Shown here: piece by piece, positions 17,095 to 25,812 of the stretch | Position numbering within the stretch: the stretch's first letter is position 1 | How the letters are laid out: each line of letters opens with the position of its first letter | NCBI RefSeq assembly: GCF_000235745.1 | Contig: NZ_AGSX01000184.1 | Location: 1-64,000 of the forward strand | From: Stutzerimonas stutzeri SDM-LAC | Lineage (GTDB): Bacteria > Pseudomonadota > Gammaproteobacteria > Pseudomonadales > Pseudomonadaceae | Length of the DNA: 64,000 bases | Direction of reading: 5' to 3' | Made by a program: the position numbers and the translations under genes | The notes under the pieces: model-generated | What the model saw: only the letters and a program-made list of their open reading frames with translations | Told to the model about the DNA's origin: nothing | Database searches by the model: none

Positions 17095-17694
17095 ATGAAA
17101 CTCTACGATCTGACCCTGTCCGGTAATTGCTACAAGGCGCGCCTGTTTCTCAGCCTGATCGGCCAAGCGGCTGAGGTGGTGCCGGTGAATCTACTGAAAG
17201 GCGAGCACAAGCAACCGCCGTTTCTTGCGATCAATCCGCGTGGGCAAGTGCCGGTGCTTGAGGATGGGGATGTGCGGGTGATCGACTCGCAGGCCATTCT
17301 TGTCTATCTGGCGCGGCGTTATGCCGATGAGAGCTGGTTTGCGTCGGATGCGCAGACGCAGGCGCGCATCGTTGGTTGGCTGAGTTTCGCCGCCAACGAG
17401 ATGCAGCATGGCCCGGCCACGGCTCGAGTGGCGCGCTTGTTCGGTCGGCCAATCGACGAAGCCTTGACCTCAGAACGTGCACTGGCGGCCATGCAATTGC
17501 TTGAGCAGCAGCTCGTCGAACACACTTGGCTGGCTGAAACCAAGACGCCAACCATCGCCGACATCGCCGTATATCCCTACGCGGCGTTGGCCCCCGACGG
17601 TGGTATCGATCTGGCGCCTTACCCGGCAGTAAGAGCGTGGTGTTCACGCATTCGCGAGCTGCCGGGCTACATCGGCATGCCGGGTCTGGAATAG
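17095..17694 (+). CDS. Glutathione S-transferase family protein
   Basis: This 199-residue soluble GST has an N-terminal thioredoxin-like domain (MKLYDLTLSGNCYKARLFLSL, where Ser9/Cys12 sit at the usual active-site position), N-P-R-G-Q-V-P-V-L (about 44-52) with the cis-Pro, and E-D-G-D..I-D-S-Q-A-I (about 54-66) for the glutathione gamma-glutamyl contact. A C-terminal helical domain follows, with the N-capping stretch PTIADIAVYPYAAL. The physiological substrate is unknown. The start at 17095 has GAGGAG upstream. It is the first gene of a three-gene cluster facing a tetR gene. Confidence 0.92.
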   Translation: MKLYDLTLSGNCYKARLFLSLIGQAAEVVPVNLLKGEHKQPPFLAINPRGQVPVLEDGDVRVIDSQAILVYLARRYADESWFASDAQTQARIVGWLSFAANEMQHGPATARVARLFGRPIDEALTSERALAAMQLLEQQLVEHTWLAETKTPTIADIAVYPYAALAPDGGIDLAPYPAVRAWCSRIRELPGYIGMPGLE

Positions 17695-17705
17695 GAGCTG
17701 CGGCC

Positions 17706-18635
17706 ATGAGCAGTCCCTTCCATGTCGGTGAGCAATGGGTGCAGAGCCGTGCCGGTGTGCGCGAAAAAGCCGAGCAGATCGGCAACCGGGTGATCCGCGC
17801 GTTCATGCCCGATCAACACCGTGAATTCTTCGCTCAGTTGCCTGTGCTGCTGGTCGCGGCGGTGGACAGTGAAGGGCAGCCTCATGCGTCGGTGCTCTGG
17901 GGGGCGGCCGGGTTCGCCTGGTCGCCACACCCCGAGTTACTTTGCGTCGGTGCCAATGCGCAGGCTGATGACCCGATTGCAGCGTTGTTACGCCCGAGCG
18001 CCATGGTCGGTTTGCTGGGGTTGGAGTGGCCGACCCGCAGGCGCAACCGGATGAACGGGCGAATCGTCGAAAGCGATGCCCAGGGCTTCAGTGTTGCGGT
18101 GGTGCAGTCATTCGGCAATTGCCCGAAGTACATCCAGTCGAGGGATTGCCGGCCAGCCGCCCGTCAGCCAGGGCCCATGCTCCAAGGCGATGGGCTGGAC
18201 GATGAGCTGCGGGCGCTGCTGCAGAAGGCCGACACGCTGTTCATCGCCAGCCATAGCGCGGACCCACAGGGTGGTGGTGTCGACATATCCCACCGTGGCG
18301 GCCCGGTGGGCTTCGTTGAAATCGATCGGGATGGTCGCCTCTGGTTGCCGGATTACAGTGGCAATCGGTTGTTCAACACCTTGGGCAATCTGGTGCGTGA
18401 ACCGCGTTGCGGGCTGCTGTTCGTCGATTTCGCCAGCGGCGATCTGCTCCAGATGCAGGCGCTGGCGGAGCTTGTCTGGCCCGAGCAGTACGCCGCAATG
18501 GGCATTACCGCGCCGCCTGGTGCCGAGCGCATGCTCGCGCTGACGCCGGGTCGTTGGGTTCTGCGGCGCTCACGTCTGCCCCTGGCATTTGCAGCGCCGG
18601 ACAACTCGCCTTTTCTTCCCGGACTAGGAGCGTGA
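17706..18635 (+). CDS. Pyridoxamine 5'-phosphate oxidase-like flavin-binding protein
   Basis: This 309-residue protein has two PNPOx-like split-barrel halves. The first (residues about 40-150) carries F-F-A-Q-L-P-V-L-L-V-A-A-V-D and P-H-A-S-V-L-W-G, the second (about 165-270) A-D-T-L-F-I-A-S and G-G-G-V-D-I-S-H-R-G-G-P-V-G-F-V. Proteins of this form are often annotated 'pyridoxamine 5'-phosphate oxidase family' and probably bind FMN; the actual reaction is unknown. It starts 11 bases after the GST gene and is followed three bases later by the MBL-fold gene, so it is the middle of a three-gene unit. The neighbours hint at detoxification of small electrophiles. Confidence 0.85.
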   Translation: MSSPFHVGEQWVQSRAGVREKAEQIGNRVIRAFMPDQHREFFAQLPVLLVAAVDSEGQPHASVLWGAAGFAWSPHPELLCVGANAQADDPIAALLRPSAMVGLLGLEWPTRRRNRMNGRIVESDAQGFSVAVVQSFGNCPKYIQSRDCRPAARQPGPMLQGDGLDDELRALLQKADTLFIASHSADPQGGGVDISHRGGPVGFVEIDRDGRLWLPDYSGNRLFNTLGNLVREPRCGLLFVDFASGDLLQMQALAELVWPEQYAAMGITAPPGAERMLALTPGRWVLRRSRLPLAFAAPDNSPFLPGLGA

Positions 18636-18638
18636 GTC

Positions 18639-19394
18639 ATGCGTCGCTTGAGGATGATTGGAATGGCTCTGGCTCTGGCGCTGTTAGCCGCTGGCGTGGA
18701 TGCAGCTGAATTGCGGTTCAGCCTGGTCCGTACCGGGCAAACGCTGTCCAGTGGAGAGTTTGCCTGGCGTGATGGCGGCTGGGTCCAGCCGCATCCGATC
18801 AATCATATCGCTGTGCTGATCGAGCATCGGGGCCGCCGGCTACTGTTCGGTACAGGCCTGGGGCGGCAGATCGACGCGGAGTTGGACAGCGAAATCCCAT
18901 GGCGCGAAAAGCGCTACGGTGCTGTGCAGCCGGTTCGTGACCAACTTGATCGCGACGGTGTTGAGGTCGACCGGGTTGTATTGGGATGCGCCCGCTGGCA
19001 GTACGCATCCGGGCTGGCTGATTTCGCCGAGGTGCCGGTGCTGGCCAGCCCGGAGAGTATTAACTACGTACACAACGCGACACCTCCTGCAGTCCTTCCG
19101 GCGCAGTTCGCCCATGGCGTCAAATGGCACCCTCTGCGCTTCGAACGACGTCCGTTTTATGGGTTCCAGGAAAGCCTCGACCTGGTCGGCGACGAACGGC
19201 TGGTACTGGTAAAACTGCCTGGGCACGGCGCTCTGGGGTTATTCCTGACCCTTGATGATGGTCGACGTTTCTTTTTCCAGGGAGACGCCGCAGCCGCTGA
19301 AAACGAGCCGAAGCCACTGCCTGTCGAGGTCGAGCAGATGCAGGACAGCCAATTGCAGGCGCAACTCGGTTTTTATCCGCGCTGGATCGAGTGA
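18639..19394 (+). CDS. Exported metallo-beta-lactamase-fold protein lacking the HxHxDH metal site
   Basis: This 251-residue protein has an N-terminal signal peptide (MRRLRMIGMALALALLAAGVDAA). The body follows the MBL fold of lactonase/AHL-lactonase-like proteins: an early strand I-A-V-L-I-E-H-R-G-R-R-L-L-F-G-T-G, the central motif region at 115-125, P-G-H-G at 194-197 and F-F-Q-G-D at 212-216. In active enzymes the central motif is S-H-x-H-W-D-H; here it reads G-C-A-R-W-Q-Y (116-122), so both early His, the Asp and the next His are absent while the Trp stays. His196 and Asp216 remain. A binuclear metal centre is therefore unlikely. It may bind a ligand without cleaving it. It is the third gene of the TetR-flanked cluster. 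Confidence 0.8.
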   Translation: MRRLRMIGMALALALLAAGVDAAELRFSLVRTGQTLSSGEFAWRDGGWVQPHPINHIAVLIEHRGRRLLFGTGLGRQIDAELDSEIPWREKRYGAVQPVRDQLDRDGVEVDRVVLGCARWQYASGLADFAEVPVLASPESINYVHNATPPAVLPAQFAHGVKWHPLRFERRPFYGFQESLDLVGDERLVLVKLPGHGALGLFLTLDDGRRFFFQGDAAAAENEPKPLPVEVEQMQDSQLQAQLGFYPRWIE

Positions 19395-19536
19395 ATCGGG
19401 CGGTAGCCAACCCCGATCGTTTGGCTTCCAACCCGCCAGTTTGAGCCCTTCCGTTCGTCTGCTTGGGCACGTTGAACGAAGCGCCTCCAGCTAAGCTTAA
19501 GCCTGTGATTTCCCTAGAAAGCCAGGCCGGAAAAAG

Positions 19537-22500
19537 ATGGGCGCAGTATGGCGGACCGATACATCCCGAGCAGGTGGTAGCACGCGCGTGCCAACCGCCA
19601 AAAAGCCGGGCAAAACACGCTCCCCCGGTAGTCGTCTGGCGCGCCGCATGAGCGTGTTGCTGGGCGTTTCGTTGTTAGCCGGCGGAGGCTATGCCGCCTG
19701 GCATGAGATGCACACCTCGAAGCTGCAGGCGCTCTGGCTGAGCCGTTACGCAGAGAACCTCGACTACCAGGTCGAATCCGGCGTCAGTAGCAGTATTAAG
19801 TTTCCCGAGGCCGGGCCCTTCGACCGACGTCTTGGCTATGCGGCCTTGCCGACATTTCTCGAGCGCTTGAGCGCGCGTGGGTTCGACATTCAGCAGCAGG
19901 TGCGCTTTTCGCCGGCCTTGCAGCGGTATGTCAGCCACGGCTTTTTCGTGCCTTATCCGGAAAAGTCCCAGGCCGGGCTGACCATCGACGATTGTCGTGG
20001 CGAGCCGCTGTATGCCAATAGCTACCCGCACCAGTACTACGAAACCTTCGACGATGTGCCGCCTGTTATTGCGATGAGCCTGTTGTTCATCGAGGATCGT
20101 GGGCTGCTAAACGCGGAGCGCCCTCGCGCCAACCCGGCGGTGGATTGGCCGCGGTTCACCATGGCGGCGGTGAGTCAGGTGGAAAAGAAGCTGGGCCTGC
20201 CGGTCCAGGCCGCTGGAGGTAGCACGCTCGCGACCCAGGTGGAGAAATATCGCCATTCGCCTGAAGGGCGCACCGGAAGCGCGGAGGAAAAGATTCGGCA
20301 GATGATTTCCGCGAGCGTGCGCACCTACCGCGAAGGCCAGCAAACCATGGCGACCCGGCAGCGCATCGTCCGCGACTACCTCAACAGCGTGCCGCTGTCT
20401 GCCGCCTATGGACATGGCGAGGTGCACGGCATCGCCGATGGTCTGCGCCTCTGGTACGGCGCCGATTTCGCCGAGGTTAACCGGGTCCTCGATGCTCGGC
20501 GCAATGAAGGCGTCAGTTATGAAACGCAGGGGCTGGCGCTGCGTCAGGTGCTCTCGCTGCTGATCGCTCAGCGGCGCCCATCGTACTACCTGGGCGCAGG
20601 GCGCGACGACATGGCGGAACTCACCGACAGTCATATTCGCCTGCTGGCCAATGGCGGTGTGATCGGCACGCGGTTGCGCAACGCCGCCTTGCAGCAGCAG
20701 GTTGAGTTCCGCAATTTGCGTCTCGAGCCGGGCATTCGTGAGGTGCCTTCCAGCAAGGGCATCACGGCGGCACGGATGCGCCTGAGCAACCTGCTGGGTG
20801 TTTCGTTGTATGAGCTGGACCGTCTCGATCTGGCTGCGACCACACCGCTGCATGGTGAGCTTCAGACCCAAGTGACCGAATATCTGCATCGCCTGGCCGA
20901 TCCGTCGTTCGCCGGTGAAGTGGGCTTGTTTGGCGAGCGCATGTTGTCACCTGAGCGTACCGGTGACGTGCGTTACAGCTTCACGTTGTTCGAGCGCGGC
21001 GAGCAGGGCTTCCGTGTACGGGTGCAGACCGACAACACCAACCAGCCATTCGACATCAACGAGGGCAGTAAACTGGAGCTGGGCTCGACCGCCAAGCTGC
21101 GGGTGCTGACGACCTATCTGGAAGTCATCGCCGAGCTGCATCAGCGCTACGCGACAAGCGAAGTAGCCGATTTGCGCAAGACCGAGGCGGTAGATCCGCT
21201 GACCCGCTGGGCGCTGGGTTATCTGATCCAGAACGAGGATCGAAATCTACCGGCAATGCTTGATGCGGCGCTGGAGCGGCGCTATTCGGCCAGCCCGGCC
21301 GAGCGCTTCTTCACCGGTGCCGGCATGCACCGCTTCGGCAATTTCCGCCGTGAGGACGACGGCCGCCTGCCGACCATGCGCGAAGCGCTGCAGGAGTCGA
21401 TCAACCTGCCGTTCGTTCGGTTGATGCGCGATCTGGTGAGCTACAGCACCTACCAGACATCCAATGGCGCCGAGCTGCTCAAAAGTGATGACAACCCCGA
21501 GCGGCGGGAATACCTGCAGCGTTTTGCCGATCGTGAGGGCTCGGTGTTCCTTCAACGCTTCTGGCGCAAGTACCGCGGCAAGAGCGCGGAGGAGCGCATC
21601 GAAGCGTTGCTGGACGGCATGCGCCCGACGCCATCGAGGTTGGCTGCGGTGCATCGTTACCTGATGCCCGAGGCGGATCGTGCGACCTTCGAGCGCTTTC
21701 TCAAGGCGCGTCTGCCGACGGCAGATATCACCGACAAGGCCGTCGACTCGCTGTACGAACGCTACGCGCCGGGCGCCTACAGCCTGCCCGATCAGGGCTA
21801 CATCGCTCGCGTCCACCCGCTGGACCTGTGGCTACTGGGTTACCTGATCAAGCATCCGGAGGCCGGCATCACCGAGGTGATTGCGGCCAGTACCGCCGAG
21901 CGCCAAGAGGTGTACGGCTGGCTGTTCCGCAGCCGGCACAAGAGCGCTCGCGACAGCCGTATCCGTATCATGCTCGAGGTGGAGGCGTTTACCGATATCC
22001 ATCGCCGCTGGCAGCGGCTGGGTTATCCGTTCGACCATCTGGTGCCGTCGCTGGCGACAGCGCTGGGCAGTTCCGGTGACCGCCCGGCGGCGTTGGCCGA
22101 GTTGATGGGCATCATCGTCAACGACGGCGTGCGACTGCCCAGTGTGCGCATCGACAGCCTGCATTTCGCCAACGAAACCCCGTACGAAACGCGCCTCGGC
22201 ATCAAACCGGATGCCGGGGTGCGAGTCTTGCCCAGCGAGGTGGCGACGGCGTTGCGCGAGGCACTTGCCAGTGTGGTCGAAGGCGGCACTGCCCGTCGCA
22301 TTCGCGGCAGCTTCATGCAGGCAGATGGCGAAGCGTTGCGCATTGGCGGCAAGACCGGGACGGGTGACAACCGGATCCAGACCGTTGGCGCGGGCGGTCG
22401 GCTGATCAGCTCGCTGGCGCTGAATCGTACCGCAACCTTTGTGTTCTACCTCGGGCCGAATCACTTCGGCACGCTGACGGCCTACGTACCGGGGCGCGGG

Positions 22501-22662
22501 GCGGATAGCTTCCGCTTTACCTCTGCGCTACCGGTACAGGTGCTCAAGGGCATGGCGCCGATACTGCAGCCATACCTGCAGCCCGGAGCGCAGACACAAT
22601 GCCAGCCGCTCGACGAGCCGCTGAAGCCGACGCTGACAGCGAGCACCGAGAAGAAGCCTTGA
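19537..22662 (+). CDS. Bifunctional-type penicillin-binding protein (GT51 glycosyltransferase plus transpeptidase)
   Basis: This 1041-residue peptidoglycan synthase has a basic N-terminal tail, one membrane anchor at about residues 38-56 (VLLGVSLLAGGGYAAW), a GT51 domain (about 160-340) and a transpeptidase domain (about 480-1000). Transpeptidase motifs are S-T-A-K at 517-520, S-I-N at 621-623 and K-T-G at 939-941. In the GT51 domain the first catalytic Glu (I-E-D-R, E186) and G-G-S-T-L-A-T-Q are visible, but the R-K-x-x-E motif reads E-K-I-R-Q, so the second conserved Glu is Gln255. It is longer than PBP1a/1b, with large inserts between S-x-N and K-T-G. The start is uncertain: a good RBS is lacking, and an in-frame ATG also lies nearer the membrane segment. 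Confidence 0.85.
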   Translation: MGAVWRTDTSRAGGSTRVPTAKKPGKTRSPGSRLARRMSVLLGVSLLAGGGYAAWHEMHTSKLQALWLSRYAENLDYQVESGVSSSIKFPEAGPFDRRLGYAALPTFLERLSARGFDIQQQVRFSPALQRYVSHGFFVPYPEKSQAGLTIDDCRGEPLYANSYPHQYYETFDDVPPVIAMSLLFIEDRGLLNAERPRANPAVDWPRFTMAAVSQVEKKLGLPVQAAGGSTLATQVEKYRHSPEGRTGSAEEKIRQMISASVRTYREGQQTMATRQRIVRDYLNSVPLSAAYGHGEVHGIADGLRLWYGADFAEVNRVLDARRNEGVSYETQGLALRQVLSLLIAQRRPSYYLGAGRDDMAELTDSHIRLLANGGVIGTRLRNAALQQQVEFRNLRLEPGIREVPSSKGITAARMRLSNLLGVSLYELDRLDLAATTPLHGELQTQVTEYLHRLADPSFAGEVGLFGERMLSPERTGDVRYSFTLFERGEQGFRVRVQTDNTNQPFDINEGSKLELGSTAKLRVLTTYLEVIAELHQRYATSEVADLRKTEAVDPLTRWALGYLIQNEDRNLPAMLDAALERRYSASPAERFFTGAGMHRFGNFRREDDGRLPTMREALQESINLPFVRLMRDLVSYSTYQTSNGAELLKSDDNPERREYLQRFADREGSVFLQRFWRKYRGKSAEERIEALLDGMRPTPSRLAAVHRYLMPEADRATFERFLKARLPTADITDKAVDSLYERYAPGAYSLPDQGYIARVHPLDLWLLGYLIKHPEAGITEVIAASTAERQEVYGWLFRSRHKSARDSRIRIMLEVEAFTDIHRRWQRLGYPFDHLVPSLATALGSSGDRPAALAELMGIIVNDGVRLPSVRIDSLHFANETPYETRLGIKPDAGVRVLPSEVATALREALASVVEGGTARRIRGSFMQADGEALRIGGKTGTGDNRIQTVGAGGRLISSLALNRTATFVFYLGPNHFGTLTAYVPGRGADSFRFTSALPVQVLKGMAPILQPYLQPGAQTQCQPLDEPLKPTLTASTEKKP

Positions 22663-22682
22663 GCAGGGCGGGTCGAGCGGTT

Positions 22683-22880
22683 GGGCACACTGACCGCTTC
22701 GGCCCCTATCACAGATGGCCTTTGCCGATCAGCCGGCGCTCGGCGACACTCTTCCGCTTGGCGAACCTAATCTTGCAGGCCTCACGCCGAAGCGGTTTGC
22801 TGCACTGCCGGGTGGAAGGCGAGCGCGTTTTTGTCGCCGGGCATGCGGTCCTGAATTTACAGGGCACGATTGAGCTGTAG
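22683..22880 (+). pseudogene. 3' remnant of a PhzF-family isomerase/epimerase gene
   Basis: Just past the PBP gene, one frame translates to about 65 residues that resemble the C-terminus of PhzF-family proteins. A run like the 'HCxLAPYW' segment (H-T-D-R-F-G-P-Y-H) is followed by Q-A-S-R-R-S-G-L-L-H-C-R-V-E-G and R-V-F-V-A-G-H-A-V-L-N-L, ending at a TAG at 22878. A full PhzF is about 260-300 residues; the rest is missing because the PBP coding sequence lies directly upstream. There is no credible start of its own. I read it as the relic of a deleted gene. Confidence 0.55.
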
Positions 22881-22930
22881 TTCCCGGGTGTGGAACAGAG
22901 GGTCACGCAGCGTCGCTATCGAGCCGGGCG

Positions 22931-24340
22931 CTAAAACGATTTCACGATCCGCCCGAGCAATTCCATCGCCTTTTCGCTGCGCTCGTCCCAGGGATGGCCG
23001 TAGTTCAGGCGTGCGCAATTGCGAAAGCGCCGGGTGGCCGAAAAGATCGGGCCTGGAGCGAGGCTGATGCCCTGCGCGAGCGCCAGCTGCAACAATTGCA
23101 GCGAATCGACTCCCTCGGGGAATTCGAACCAGAGGAAGTAACCGCCGCTGGGCCGTGTTACGCGCGTGCTGGCCGGGAAATGACGCGCGGCGGAGGCAAG
23201 CATTTCGCCCTGTTGACGTTCCAGCGCATGACGCAATTTACGCAAGTGCCGGTCGTAGCCGCCGTTCTGCAGATAGTCAGCGATAGCCGCTTGGGCCGGC
23301 ACCGAGGGCGAGATCGTCGTCATCAACTTGAGGCGGCTGATTTGTTCGGCGTAACGTCCGCCCGCCACCCAGCCGACCCGGTATCCCGGCGCCAGGCTTT
23401 TGGAAAACGAGCCGCAATGCATTACCCAGCCGTCACGGTCATGGCTCTTGACCGGTTTCGGCGGCTCCTGGTTGAAGTACAGCTCGGCGTAGACGTCGTC
23501 TTCGATCAGCGGGACCTGATGGCGCTGCAACAGCGCATAGAGCTTCTCTTTGTTTGCCTCGGAGATGCTCGCACCGAGCGGGTTCTGCAGGCTACTCATG
23601 AACCAGCAGGCCTTGATCGGCAGGCTGTCCAGACGCCTTTCCAATGTGTCCAGGTCGATCCCGTCGCGCGGATGCACCGGGATCTCCACTGCCTTGAGCT
23701 TGAGCCGCTCCAGCACCTGCAAGGTGGCGTAGAACGCAGGTGCTTCGATGGCGACCAAGTCCCCCGGCTGGGTGACCACCTGTAAACAGAGATTCAACGC
23801 TTCCATGGCGCCGGTGGTGATTACCAGTTCGTCCAACGGCAGCATGACTCCGCTGACCATATAGCGCAGTGCGATCTGCCGGCGCAGGTCAGGGTGGCCG
23901 GTAGTCATCTCGGCGATCACTTCACGCCCCGGCATCTCGCGCACGGTCTGCGCCATTGAGCGCGCCAGGCGTTGCAGCGGGAACAGATCGGGACTGGGGA
24001 AGGCGGAACCGAACGGAACGGTGTCCGGATCGCGCAGCGAGGCGAGCACCGAGAACACCAGTTCGCTAACGTCGACATCGGTGGTTTCGCTCAGGCGTGG
24101 GCTGATCTCGGGCTCGGGAAGCAGGCGCCTGGCGTGCTCGCGGACAAAATAGCCCGAGCGCGCCCGGGCCTGGATCAAGCCACGATCCTCCAGCAGGTAG
24201 TAGGCTTGGAACACGGTGGAGGGGCTTACGCCGTAGGTGCGACTGGCATGGCGCACGGACGGCACCTTTTCACCTGGCGCCAGTACGCCGGAGCGGATCA
24301 GTTCGGCAATTTCGTCAGCGAATTTCTCGTAGCGCTTCAT
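22931..24340 (-). CDS. MocR/PdxR-type transcription regulator (GntR HTH plus aminotransferase domain)
   Basis: This protein of about 469 residues has an N-terminal winged-helix GntR domain (FADEIAELIRSGVLAPGEKV, then VSPSTVFQAYYLLEDRG) and a fold-type I aminotransferase domain from about residue 100. The PLP-binding Lys is in HCGSFSKSLAPGYRVGW near residue 305. Regulators of this class bind PLP and usually control genes of amino-acid, vitamin B6 or taurine/GABA metabolism. The frame also offers a TTG at 24358, but the ATG at 24340 starts the conserved MKRYEKFADEI segment. A PhzF remnant ends convergently 51 bases from its stop, and ccoG lies upstream on the same strand. The target is unknown. 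Confidence 0.88.
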   Translation of the reverse strand: MKRYEKFADEIAELIRSGVLAPGEKVPSVRHASRTYGVSPSTVFQAYYLLEDRGLIQARARSGYFVREHARRLLPEPEISPRLSETTDVDVSELVFSVLASLRDPDTVPFGSAFPSPDLFPLQRLARSMAQTVREMPGREVIAEMTTGHPDLRRQIALRYMVSGVMLPLDELVITTGAMEALNLCLQVVTQPGDLVAIEAPAFYATLQVLERLKLKAVEIPVHPRDGIDLDTLERRLDSLPIKACWFMSSLQNPLGASISEANKEKLYALLQRHQVPLIEDDVYAELYFNQEPPKPVKSHDRDGWVMHCGSFSKSLAPGYRVGWVAGGRYAEQISRLKLMTTISPSVPAQAAIADYLQNGGYDRHLRKLRHALERQQGEMLASAARHFPASTRVTRPSGGYFLWFEFPEGVDSLQLLQLALAQGISLAPGPIFSATRRFRNCARLNYGHPWDERSEKAMELLGRIVKSF

Positions 24341-24402
24341 CTGCTTCTGCTTCAGCAATATCGGTCTGCCACGTGAGCGGGCTCGTGCGCGCTGCCACCA
24401 TC

Positions 24403-25812
24403 CTACCGAACCCTTGGAGCAATGAAGGTGCTCGGGGCGGTTACCTGGCGTGCCGGGTCGCTCGCGTCGGTGACCGAGAAATGCACTGTTTCTTGCGCGT
24501 TCCCGTTGTCGTCAACGAGCGCCACGCTGACCGGCACATCGACGATCTCACCTGCGGTCAGGCTGAGCTGGTGCGGGCCGTGCAGCTCGTAGGGGCCTTC
24601 GCCCAAGGTGATCAGATAGTCGTGCGGCTGCAGGGTTTTGTTGATGATCTTCAGGCTGTACATGTTTTCGATCTGGCCCTGGCTGTTTTCGCGGTAGAGG
24701 GTCCGGTCCTTGGTTACATCCAGGGATAACGTCGGTCGCGCTTCCAACGCCCAGACGAAGGCACCGATCATAATCACCAGCGCTCCGGTATAGCCGATCA
24801 GGCGCGGTCGCAGCAGCCTGGTCTGACCGCCTTCAAGCGCACGTTCGGAGGTATATCGAACCAGGCCTCGGGCGTAACCCATCTTGTCCATGACACTGTC
24901 GCAGGCGTCGATACAGGCACCGCAACTCAGGCAATCGAGTTGCAGGCCGTCGCGGATATCGATGCCGGTGGGACAGACCTGTACGCACAGCGTGCAGTCT
25001 ATGCAGTCACCAAGTCCCTCGGCCCTTGGATCAGCGTCTTTGCGTCGCGCGCCGCGTTGTTCACCCCGCGCGGCATCGTAGGACACCACCAGTGTGTCGG
25101 CATCGAACATCACGCTTTGGAACCGCGAATAGGGGCACATGTGCACACACACCTTTTCACGCAGCCAGCCAGCATTGATATACGTCGCGGCGGTGAAGAA
25201 GAACAGCCAGAACGCGGCGGTTCCGCCCAGCTGCAGACTGAACAGATCGATGACCAGTTCACGGACCGGAGTGAAGTAGCCGACGAAGGCAATCGCCGTG
25301 GCCAGGCTTACGGCCAGCCAGACGGCGTGCTTGGCAGCGCGTCGTGACAGCTTGCTGAATGACAGCGGGGCGGCGTCCAGCTTGATTCGCTGGCTGCGAT
25401 CGCCCTCGGTGACTTTCTCAGCCCACATGAACAGCCAAGTCCAAGTGCTTTGTGGGCAGGCGTAGCCGCACCAGACTCGGCCGGCGAGCACGGTGATGAA
25501 GAACAAGCCGAAGGCGGCAATGATCAGCAACGCCGATAACAGGATGAAATCCTGCGGCCAGAATGTCGCCCCGAAGATATGGAATTGTTGTTTGTTCAGA
25601 TCCCATAGCACCGCCTGGCGTCCGCCCCAGGTCAGCCACTGGGTGCCGAAATAGAGCAGGAACAAGAGCCCGCCGCCGATCAGGCGCAGATTGCGGAACA
25701 GGCCGGTAAAACTGCGGGTGTGAATCGGCCCGCCCGCCTGTGCCGGCGTTAAGCGGATTGGCTTGTGTGGATCGACGGTGTCGATGATCGTTGCGGGGAT
25801 GCGTTCGGTCAT
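24403..25812 (-). CDS. ccoG: Cytochrome c oxidase accessory protein CcoG (RdxA/FixG)
   Basis: This 469-residue membrane iron-sulphur protein is needed for copper handling during assembly of cbb3-type cytochrome oxidase; CcoG family members have been described as Cu2+ reductases. It has about five membrane segments, the motif G-R-V-W-C-G-Y-A-C-P-Q, and two 4Fe-4S cluster motifs: C-I-D-C-T-L-C-V-Q-V-C-P and C-L-S-C-G-A-C-I-D-A-C. A C-terminal Ig-like periplasmic domain follows (about 380-469). In most pseudomonads it follows ccoNOPQ; here no oxidase gene is close. Its ATG overlaps the stop of a small upstream frame (ATGA, 25809-25812). Confidence 0.95.
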   Translation of the reverse strand: MTERIPATIIDTVDPHKPIRLTPAQAGGPIHTRSFTGLFRNLRLIGGGLLFLLYFGTQWLTWGGRQAVLWDLNKQQFHIFGATFWPQDFILLSALLIIAAFGLFFITVLAGRVWCGYACPQSTWTWLFMWAEKVTEGDRSQRIKLDAAPLSFSKLSRRAAKHAVWLAVSLATAIAFVGYFTPVRELVIDLFSLQLGGTAAFWLFFFTAATYINAGWLREKVCVHMCPYSRFQSVMFDADTLVVSYDAARGEQRGARRKDADPRAEGLGDCIDCTLCVQVCPTGIDIRDGLQLDCLSCGACIDACDSVMDKMGYARGLVRYTSERALEGGQTRLLRPRLIGYTGALVIMIGAFVWALEARPTLSLDVTKDRTLYRENSQGQIENMYSLKIINKTLQPHDYLITLGEGPYELHGPHQLSLTAGEIVDVPVSVALVDDNGNAQETVHFSVTDASDPARQVTAPSTFIAPRVR

